Assembly: GCA_946622925.1 (NCBI GenBank)
Contig: CAMOQM010000049.1
Location: forward strand, 1-6,905
Direction: 5' to 3'
Source: an uncultured Caryophanales bacterium
GTDB taxonomy: Bacteria > Bacillota_I > Bacilli_A > RFN20 > CAG-826
Length of the DNA stretch: 6,905 nucleotides
The stretch's first letter is position 1, and the number at the start of each line of letters is the position of its first letter. Positions 1 to 5,017 of the stretch are shown in pieces. The translations under genes were made by a program, and so were the position numbers. Under the pieces are notes generated by a model. The model was not told where the DNA came from. It saw nothing but the letters and a program-made list of their open reading frames with translations, and did no database searches.

Positions 1-1
1 G

Positions 2-61
2 CTAATCGAAGCCAAAGCAAGCAAAGAAAGAGACCTGGCCAACGTGGTTTTCGTATTTTAA
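2..61 (+). CDS. Possible 3' end of an unidentified gene (partial)
   Basis: The plus-strand frame beginning at base 2 is open from the window edge to a TAA at 59-61. It reads as a plausible charged then hydrophobic C-terminus (ending DLANVVFVF), with codons like those of the neighbouring genes. Frame 1 is also open here, to about 114, but gives an Arg/Lys-rich product that looks less natural. Only 19 residues are visible, so no family can be named. No convincing terminator hairpin lies between 62 and 156. Confidence 0.35.
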   Translation, partial: LIEAKASKERDLANVVFVF

Positions 62-101
62 TAATAACAACCCGCCAAAGAAGCATCACGTTCGTTTGTT
101 T

Positions 102-132
102 TTGCCCTTTCTAAAAAGAAATGGAGTAGAAT
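102..132 (+). promoter_or_regulatory. Weak candidate promoter for the phosphoesterase operon
   Basis: A TTGCCC box (102-107) and a TAGAAT box (127-132) resemble -35 and -10 elements. Their 19-base spacing is longer than the usual 17, so this is tentative. A start near 139 would give a leader of about 18 bases containing GAAAGG (142-147), which sits 9 bases before the ATG at 157 and can act as a ribosome site. Confidence 0.25.
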
Positions 133-156
133 CTATTTATCGAAAGGCAGATATAA

Positions 157-1299
157 ATGAACAAGAAACTATTGTTACTCTCCGTTCCATTGTTATCGAT
201 GTCACTAAGCGCCTGTGGGGCCAAGTCTAGTTATAAAGACAACCTCGACGCCTATGTGTTTGCGATGAAGTTCCACGATAAGTTCAACGTCCTCCAACTA
301 ACCGACATCCATTGGAGCGCTACCTCCTCCACTTTATCTTCAAAAAGTTATCTAGAAAAACTACTTGCCCAGGCTGACGCCCACATTAAGGCGACTCAAG
401 GGCAAAACGCCAAGATCGATTTAGTGGAAATCACCGGCGACCAATTCATGCTAGGCAACGCCTACCACGTCGATACCTTCGTCGATTTCTTCGAAGAACA
501 AGCCGTCAAATATGGTTTCCTCTATGCTTCGATTTGGGGCAATCATGATAGACATGGCATCTATAACCCCAATTGGCTATCCCAGAAGTTCGCTTCCGCC
601 ACGCACTCCATCCTCATCGATCCCGAGGATGACCTATATGGACGTAGCAACTTCGTAATCAACCTAACTAATGACGGCACCAAGACCGGAGCCGCCAAAT
701 GGCAACTCGTCAACTTGGATTCGGGGGCTTCTTTCTCAGAAACCGCCGTCTCGCCTTTTAGGGACTATGACTATATCCGGGAAGACCAAGTCGATTGGTG
801 GGTTAAAGAGCACGCCTTAGTCGGCGAATCCGTCCCCACTATCGCTTACTACCATATTCCCCAACAAGATAACGGCGAGGCCTATAACGCCATCCGTAAG
901 CAAGGGGCTAACTATAAGAGCAAATTCTTCAAGCTCGAAGGTTTCGCCGATAATGGCAACGAACGTTATGCCTCCAAATTCATCGAGACCGGACGTAACC
1001 ATAACCTCAAAGGCGCCTTCATGGGTCATGCCCATAACATCGACTGGACCGTCGACTATAAAGGCGTGGTAATTGGTCTTGGGGTCAAAACCGGAACCGA
1101 GCTTTATTACGCCCATATCAAAAAGGATAGCCAAGATCCCGAAATGGTCTTGGGTTTGCAATCCGTGGGCCTAAATGAGGATTTCGACCTAATCGGAGCC
1201 TCTTTAGTGACCCTAAACGAGGGCACGACCTTCGATTTAGAACATCTTTATTACAACGAAAGGGCGAACGGAGATTTCGTTAAATGGGTCAAATGGTAA
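157..1299 (+). CDS. Secreted calcineurin-like metallophosphoesterase lipoprotein
   Basis: This 380-residue protein is predicted to hydrolyse phosphoester bonds outside the cell with a two-metal centre. Residues 1-20 form a lipoprotein signal (basic MNKK, hydrophobic core, lipobox LSAC with Cys20), so the enzyme should be tethered to the outer face of the membrane. The calcineurin-type metal-binding motifs appear in order: DIH (Asp50, His52), GDQ (Gly94-Asp95), GNHD (128-131), the YYHIP histidine (His233) and GHAH (290-293). The set is complete, so the protein is probably active. The DIHW, GDQ, GNHD pattern resembles the purple-acid-phosphatase 28/Dcr2-like branch; this is recalled from family motifs and was not searched. 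The substrate is unknown; nucleotides, phospholipid head groups or teichoic-acid fragments are possible. GAAAGG 9 bases upstream supports the start. Its 3' end overlaps the next gene by 16 bases, which suggests an operon with translational coupling. Confidence 0.92.
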   Translation: MNKKLLLLSVPLLSMSLSACGAKSSYKDNLDAYVFAMKFHDKFNVLQLTDIHWSATSSTLSSKSYLEKLLAQADAHIKATQGQNAKIDLVEITGDQFMLGNAYHVDTFVDFFEEQAVKYGFLYASIWGNHDRHGIYNPNWLSQKFASATHSILIDPEDDLYGRSNFVINLTNDGTKTGAAKWQLVNLDSGASFSETAVSPFRDYDYIREDQVDWWVKEHALVGESVPTIAYYHIPQQDNGEAYNAIRKQGANYKSKFFKLEGFADNGNERYASKFIETGRNHNLKGAFMGHAHNIDWTVDYKGVVIGLGVKTGTELYYAHIKKDSQDPEMVLGLQSVGLNEDFDLIGASLVTLNEGTTFDLEHLYYNERANGDFVKWVKW

Positions 1300-2294
1300 T
1301 TATGAAAAACTACTTTGCTAAAGAGGCCTTCCTAACCGTCTCATTCGATAAGGCCCAAAAAAGACAATCCATCTTCGTCAATTGCTTATTGGTCCTCTTC
1401 TTTATCGTTTCCTCCTTCACCTTCTTTAACATGCTTTACGCCTTTGCTAACATCGTCGGGGCCATCGTAAGCGCCTCTCCAGATGTCGCCATCGCGGACT
1501 TGTTACGTTCCCTTCCCTTATTCCTAAGCTTCTTCATGAGTTTGTGGGCCCTATTACTCGTGCACGCCACCTATAGAAGGGTCAATGACGAAAGGTGGCA
1601 TAAGTCTTTATTTAAAGACGCCGTCTGCCTCATCGTCTTCGGCGGATTCACCATCGTCTACGTCATCGTCATGCTTATCGCCGGGAAATATGTTTCCCTC
1701 GTAGAAGGTTCGCCTTCGCCTTTCTATCCTTTGGATTCGTTGCTTTATTCGTTGCTATTCATCGCCATTGGAATCGCGGTTATCCTTTATCTTAAGAAGT
1801 TTGAAGCCAAAGCCCCTTATCTAGTTCCTAGCCGTGGCCTAAACGTCACCAAAGCTAGGAGCGCCTATTGCACCTTCGTGACCTTCTGGATGTTATTTGC
1901 CTTATTTGGATTCTCCGGCGGTATCTATTCCATCTTCATCTATGATTTTGCCCATGGCTTTGCTTTCTTTGGTATCGCCACCATCCTTGTCTATTTGCTT
2001 AGCCCCTTCCAACTTTGCGTTTGGGAGTTCTATTACAACAACTTAACCGAGGAAAAGAAGAAAGAATTCCTCCTTCCTCTATCCTTACTCTCCCTATGCG
2101 CCTCCATCTTATTCGCGGCCTTATATTTCATCTCTTTAGGAACCGGGTTAGATGCCCCCTCCAATGCTGGATTTGGCATGTTCCCCGTGGCCTTCGCCGC
2201 CAGCGTCAACATCGCCACCTTATTAACCGTGGCCACCCCACTTATCGTGTCGATCGTCGCCTTAATCAAAGGCATATTGGCCCGTAAAAAGTAA
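1284..2294 (+). CDS. Eight-helix integral membrane protein of unknown function
   Basis: I do not recognise a family for this 336-residue protein. About eight hydrophobic segments are visible, near residues 30-53, 73-95, 112-134, 150-171, 196-220, 224-245, 263-284 and 300-332. Short basic loops (for example TYRRVNDERWHKS near 96-108) and a basic C-terminus (ILARKK) suggest the usual inside-positive topology. No catalytic, nucleotide-binding or transporter signature was found. The start is ambiguous: ATG 1284 has GGAGA (1270-1274) 9 bases upstream but lies inside the phosphoesterase gene, while ATG 1302 gives a more typical MKNYF start two bases after that gene's stop, without a well-spaced ribosome site. 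I kept 1284. Overlap with the preceding gene and a shared terminator mark a two-gene operon, so it may act with the surface phosphoesterase; that link is inference only. Confidence 0.85.
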   Translation: MGQMVIMKNYFAKEAFLTVSFDKAQKRQSIFVNCLLVLFFIVSSFTFFNMLYAFANIVGAIVSASPDVAIADLLRSLPLFLSFFMSLWALLLVHATYRRVNDERWHKSLFKDAVCLIVFGGFTIVYVIVMLIAGKYVSLVEGSPSPFYPLDSLLYSLLFIAIGIAVILYLKKFEAKAPYLVPSRGLNVTKARSAYCTFVTFWMLFALFGFSGGIYSIFIYDFAHGFAFFGIATILVYLLSPFQLCVWEFYYNNLTEEKKKEFLLPLSLLSLCASILFAALYFISLGTGLDAPSNAGFGMFPVAFAASVNIATLLTVATPLIVSIVALIKGILARKK

Positions 2295-2306
2295 AACCGC
2301 TAAATT

Positions 2307-2355
2307 AAAACTATGTTTAAAGGGCTTAAAGTTACCCTTTGGGCATAGTTTTTTT
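2307..2355 (+). terminator. Rho-independent terminator of the phosphoesterase/membrane-protein operon
   Basis: AAAACTATG (from 2307) pairs with CATAGTTTT, and an inner AAAGGG/CCCTTT stem lies around a loop of CTTAAAGTTA. A run of seven T (2349-2355) follows. It begins 13 bases after the stop codon at 2292-2294. Read on the other strand the hairpin ends in TTTTAATTT, so it may also stop transcription of the converging diguanylate cyclase gene. Confidence 0.87.
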
Positions 2356-2437
2356 GATTCTTGATACTTGTCGCATTATGAGAAAAGGAAAGATTTAAAA
2401 ACTCGTTTGATGTTCAATTTTGCTGCTTATAGGGCAA

Positions 2438-3460
2438 TCAAATAACCGTCCGGTTCTTGCCGGCGTTTTTACCCGCATACATCTTGGCGTCGGCTAGCTC
2501 GATCCATTTTTCAATCGATATTTCTTTGCGGTAAGAGGCAACCCCAATGGTAACGGTGATCTTATGGGTATGGCCTTCGTATTCTATTTCTTCGGCTTCG
2601 ATGGCTTTTCTAAAGCCCTCTAATTTCTCATAGGCGCCTTCATTATCCAAGACGACGACGAATTCCTCGCCGCCATAACGGCAGGTAAAGCTATCGGCAA
2701 ACTTTTCGTTCGTGATCGCGGCGATCCGCTTCAAGATGAAATCGCCAGCCACGTGTCCATAATTATCGTTGATGTTTTTAAAATCATCGATATCGAAAAG
2801 GGCCAAGGATTTAGAGGCCTTGTTTTCTTCTTGGCCAAAATAATCGTAGAGGCCATAACGGTTATTGATTTGGGTTAATTCATCGGTCCTAGATTCAAGC
2901 ATTATCTTGTTCTCTAGGGATAATGAATATCTAGTGAAGACGAATAGATAGAAGGTGACAAAGAGGAAAGCCACGACGATATGGAGGGCCATCAAAGTCG
3001 TTTCCATCCAATCCGGGATGAGATATTTCGGGGCGTTATTCCTCGTGATGAAGAATAGCATTAGATAAATACCTACGGATAATACCGCCCAAAGGATGGA
3101 ACCCCCTTTGCTTTTGTTTTTGGAGAAATAGGTCGTGAAAAAAGAAACGACGGCTAAGCCAATTAGATATAGGTGAAAGCCCGAACCAAATCCCACCAAT
3201 AAAGTGGCCGTGATTATATAAGCGAAATATTCATTGCCGCATAATAAGGCATAGGGATAATACTGTCTCTTTCTTATTAAGAAGAAACAAAGGAAATAGA
3301 AGATAATGGTGGCAAATGTTAGCCAGGCTAAGGAATAGACTTTGGCCGCTAGAAACAAAGCCAAATAGAAAGAACGTAAAATCAAATAGGCAGCATTGGC
3401 CGTATAACAGGTCTGACGGATTGTTTTGTAATGGCCACTCCTATTGTTGTCTGCGGACAT
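2438..3460 (-). CDS. Membrane-anchored diguanylate cyclase (GGDEF domain)
   Basis: This 340-residue protein is predicted to make cyclic di-GMP from two GTP. The N-terminal half (about 24-180) holds roughly six membrane helices with short loops and no large extracellular domain. It is probably an embedded sensor, like MASE-type modules, although I cannot assign a named one. The catalytic domain follows at about 190-340: DELTQINNR (193-201), the metal and substrate motif FDIDDFKNINDNYGH (222-236, with Asp223) and the active-site signature RYGGEEF (261-267). All residues expected for activity are present. The product-inhibition I-site (RxxD five residues before GGEEF) is absent, because FADS stands there. 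A purine-rich GGAAAAGGGGG lies 6 bases before the start and supports ATG 3460. The stop is TGA. It is transcribed alone, divergently from the beta-helix lipoprotein. No c-di-GMP phosphodiesterase or PilZ receptor is visible nearby. Confidence 0.95.
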   Translation of the reverse strand: MSADNNRSGHYKTIRQTCYTANAAYLILRSFYLALFLAAKVYSLAWLTFATIIFYFLCFFLIRKRQYYPYALLCGNEYFAYIITATLLVGFGSGFHLYLIGLAVVSFFTTYFSKNKSKGGSILWAVLSVGIYLMLFFITRNNAPKYLIPDWMETTLMALHIVVAFLFVTFYLFVFTRYSLSLENKIMLESRTDELTQINNRYGLYDYFGQEENKASKSLALFDIDDFKNINDNYGHVAGDFILKRIAAITNEKFADSFTCRYGGEEFVVVLDNEGAYEKLEGFRKAIEAEEIEYEGHTHKITVTIGVASYRKEISIEKWIELADAKMYAGKNAGKNRTVI

Positions 3461-3558
3461 ACGGTTCCCCCTTTTCCTATAAAAATAATCTTCATTCCGA
3501 AACCGTTTTATATCAATAAAAAATTAACTTAATCCGAAATTGTCTCTTCGTTTTGCCA

Positions 3559-3564
3559 TATAAT
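3559..3564 (+). promoter_or_regulatory. Consensus -10 box for the beta-helix lipoprotein gene
   Basis: A perfect TATAAT sits 19 bases before the preferred start ATG at 3584. No good -35 box lies 16-18 bases upstream; TTGTCT at 3540-3545 is too close. Transcription would begin near 3571, leaving a very short leader with only a weak AAGAG as ribosome site. The 123-base divergent region (3461-3583) must also hold the promoter of the diguanylate cyclase, which I could not place. Confidence 0.42.
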
Positions 3565-3583
3565 GGTTATAAGAGATTTACCT

Positions 3584-4435
3584 ATGAAAAAGACTAGATT
3601 CCTCCCCTGCCTATTGTTGCCTTTGTTAAGCGGATGCTATAGCTCTACTAGCATCGGGACTTATGCGGATGCGGATAAATATCTATCCGGTAATCAAAGC
3701 TATGATTCCAAAATAAGCCGCATCGACGTGGATTGGATATGTGGCAAACTCACTTTGGTGAGTGACCAATCCATAACCGGGGCTAAATTAGAAGAAGAAA
3801 ACGAATTTCCCGCCGAAGAAAAGGTCCATTCCTATTTAAAAGGCGAACAATTAAACGTCAAATTCTTCGCCAGCGGACATCGTTCCTATAATCTCGATCC
3901 CAAAGGCAAAGAACTGATTTTGACCTACAATCCCGACTATATTTCCGAATTAAATATTTATCTGACTTCCGGCACGCTAGTCGCGCCCAAATTGACAGCC
4001 TCAAGCAAAGTGGATATCGCCTTAACTTCCGGGGTGGCCAATATCGAAGGGATTACCGCCCCGACTTTCGAAGGAAGCTTCACCAGCGGTTCTTTGTTTG
4101 TCAAAGAGTTAAACGCGGATAAAGCCAAAATATCCGGGACCAGCGGAACCATCGACGTTAGCAATATAAAGGCTAGCGAATTCCATAGCTCCATCACTAG
4201 CGGCCACCAAAACCTAAGGTTTATTTCCTTCGCTACTTCCAATGTCTCCATGACTAGTGGCGAAACAACCGTTAAACTTCCTGATGAAGGTGGGATATTG
4301 ACCATCGATAAAAGCCGGACCGGATCGCTAAAGATAAACCGGGCAAACAATAGCGACGGAAGCCGTTATGTCTTCGGCGAAAGCAAATCCACGATGGCCA
4401 TCGATTTCACCTCTGGCAAATTAACCATCGAGTAA
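3584..4435 (+). CDS. DUF4097-like beta-helix surface lipoprotein
   Basis: From ATG 3584 this is a 283-residue lipoprotein. Its signal is MKKTRF, then a hydrophobic run and the lipobox LSGC with Cys18, so the protein should be anchored outside the membrane. An upstream in-frame ATG at 3563 overlaps a TATAAT box and would put seven extra residues before the signal, so I rejected it. The C-terminal two thirds carries seven TSG tripeptides at residues 128, 148, 167, 186, 205, 224 and 276, the first six 19-20 residues apart and each between beta-strand-like stretches. This is the pattern of DUF4097-type putative adhesin domains, which form a right-handed beta-helix with one rung per repeat. Residues 19-120 are a less regular N-terminal portion (WICGKLTLVSD at 51-61 may be a degenerate rung). 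There is no enzymatic motif. A structural, binding or envelope-sensing role is possible. It is monocistronic. Confidence 0.85.
   Translation: MKKTRFLPCLLLPLLSGCYSSTSIGTYADADKYLSGNQSYDSKISRIDVDWICGKLTLVSDQSITGAKLEEENEFPAEEKVHSYLKGEQLNVKFFASGHRSYNLDPKGKELILTYNPDYISELNIYLTSGTLVAPKLTASSKVDIALTSGVANIEGITAPTFEGSFTSGSLFVKELNADKAKISGTSGTIDVSNIKASEFHSSITSGHQNLRFISFATSNVSMTSGETTVKLPDEGGILTIDKSRTGSLKINRANNSDGSRYVFGESKSTMAIDFTSGKLTIE
3965..4417 (+). repeat. Protein-level TSG repeat of about 19 residues (57 bases)
   Basis: Seven Thr-Ser-Gly motifs begin at 3965, 4025, 4082, 4139, 4196, 4253 and 4409. The first six are 60, 57, 57, 57 and 57 bases apart; the last follows a 156-base interval. Their codons all differ (ACTTCCGGC, ACTTCCGGG, ACCAGCGGT, ACCAGCGGA, ACTAGCGGC, ACTAGTGGC, ACCTCTGGC). 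The repeat is therefore kept at the protein level and is not a recent DNA duplication. Confidence 0.88.
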
Positions 4436-4557
4436 AGTCTATAAACTTATTCCTCGACGCTTAATCTATCTTTTCAGCCGCCCTTCTTTCTTTTGGCTTA
4501 CTTTTCATTCCATGAGGTGCTTATCCCGGATAGTTTTATTTAATTCGGCGAGGCTTG

Positions 4558-4590
4558 TTTTTTGGCGTTTTACCAAAATTTTAAATTTTT
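4558..4590 (+). other. AT-rich dyad and A/T tract ahead of the small zinc-ribbon gene
   Basis: TTTTGG (4560-4565) and CCAAAA (4573-4578) form a 6-base stem with a 7-base loop, followed by TTTTAAATTTTTT. It may be a weak terminator for the lipoprotein gene, although it lies over 120 bases past the stop. It may instead be an AT-rich UP-like element, since the tract falls about 48-60 bases before the predicted start of the next transcript. The rest of 4436-4658 shows no credible gene. Confidence 0.28.
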
Positions 4591-4622
4591 TCTATTCTGT
4601 GGCAGGTTTGTGACTAACCTCA

Positions 4623-4631
4623 TGTTATAGT
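4623..4631 (+). promoter_or_regulatory. Extended -10 promoter of the leader/zinc-ribbon gene
   Basis: TGTTATAGT fits an extended -10 element (TGn followed by TATAGT at 4626-4631). A good -35 box is lacking at 16-18 bases (around 4603-4608), which is usual for extended -10 promoters. Transcription would start near 4638, just before the AGGAGGT ribosome site. Confidence 0.6.
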
Positions 4632-4643
4632 ATTGCCGAAAAC

Positions 4644-4650
4644 AGGAGGT
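4644..4650 (+). promoter_or_regulatory. Consensus ribosome binding site AGGAGGT
   Basis: AGGAGGT lies 8 bases before ATG 4659. It is the only full Shine-Dalgarno consensus placed before a gene in this window. It fixes the start of the small gene and predicts strong translation. Confidence 0.85.
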
Positions 4651-4658
4651 TTCCCACT

Positions 4659-4949
4659 ATGAAGCAAGATTTATTGAAAGGTCTCAGCGAATCCCAAATC
4701 GCCAAAATCAAAGCCTGCCACAGCAACGAAGAATTGTTGTCCCTAGCCAAGGAAGAAGGCATCGAATTAAACGACGAACAGCTTGAGGCCATCAATGGTG
4801 GTTGCAGCAGCGGAACGCCCAGGAAGTGCCCCCATTGCGGTTCTGAAAACGTCGAACTATCGGAAGGTACCAAAGGCAAGACCGTCAACGGCGTCTATGT
4901 CAGGTACTACAAGTGCAAGGCCTGCAAGCACGTCTTCTACGAACTATAA
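4659..4949 (+). CDS. Nif11-like double-glycine leader fused to a zinc ribbon (putative RiPP-like precursor)
   Basis: This 96-residue protein has two parts. Residues 1-48 resemble the Nif11-like leader family of ribosomal peptide precursors (TIGR03798 type): a helical, charged stretch, then EELLSLAKEEGIELNDEQL and LEAINGG ending in Gly47-Gly48, where such leaders are normally cut by a C39 peptidase-transporter. Residues 49-96 would be the product. They start with Cys49 and contain CPHC (57-60) and CKAC (86-89), 25 residues apart, in a typical four-cysteine zinc-ribbon arrangement with CGSENVELSEG and KCKACKHVFYEL. That is unlike a usual short Ser/Thr/Cys-rich core. The leader similarity is recalled from family consensus; a role as antimicrobial, secreted metal-binding protein or intracellular nucleic-acid binder is open. 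No modification enzyme, peptidase or transporter lies in the window. The gene is a single unit with its own promoter and terminator. Confidence 0.85.
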   Translation: MKQDLLKGLSESQIAKIKACHSNEELLSLAKEEGIELNDEQLEAINGGCSSGTPRKCPHCGSENVELSEGTKGKTVNGVYVRYYKCKACKHVFYEL

Positions 4950-4965
4950 TCTACAAATTAATGGC

Positions 4966-4996
4966 AAAAGTGGACTGATCCCCAGCCCACTTTTTT
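4966..4996 (+). terminator. Rho-independent terminator between converging genes
   Basis: AAGTGG pairs with CCACTT, with an inner CTG/CAG stem closing a small loop, followed by six T (4991-4996). It starts 17 bases after the zinc-ribbon gene stop and lies 22 bases from the 3' end of the converging phosphatase gene. The opposite strand ends the same stem with four T, so it probably works in both directions. Confidence 0.88.
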
Positions 4997-5017
4997 ATTC
5001 CTCATGGCTAGTTATAT

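Noticed and set aside
817..1161. Open frame of 114 codons on the minus strand
   Set aside because: It lies wholly inside the phosphoesterase gene, opposite the His233 and GHAH motifs, and has no recognisable domain or promoter.
2015..2287. Overlapping open frames on both strands inside the membrane-protein gene
   Set aside because: The plus-strand one is Arg/Leu-rich frame noise and the minus-strand one is an antisense shadow; the eight-helix frame has the natural composition.
3316..3519. Plus-strand open frame antisense to the diguanylate cyclase start
   Set aside because: It has no ribosome site or family similarity and overlaps the coding N-terminus and the divergent promoter region.
3563..3583. 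Upstream ATG as the start of the beta-helix lipoprotein
   Set aside because: That ATG overlaps a TATAAT box and would add MVIRDLP before an otherwise standard MKK lipoprotein signal.
3958..4350. Minus-strand open frame of 130 codons
   Set aside because: It is antisense to the TSG repeat region; the openness follows from the repeat codons.
4512..4613. 33-codon plus-strand ORF in the gap before the zinc-ribbon gene
   Set aside because: It has no ribosome site, a composition typical of AT-rich noncoding sequence, and overlaps the promoter region.
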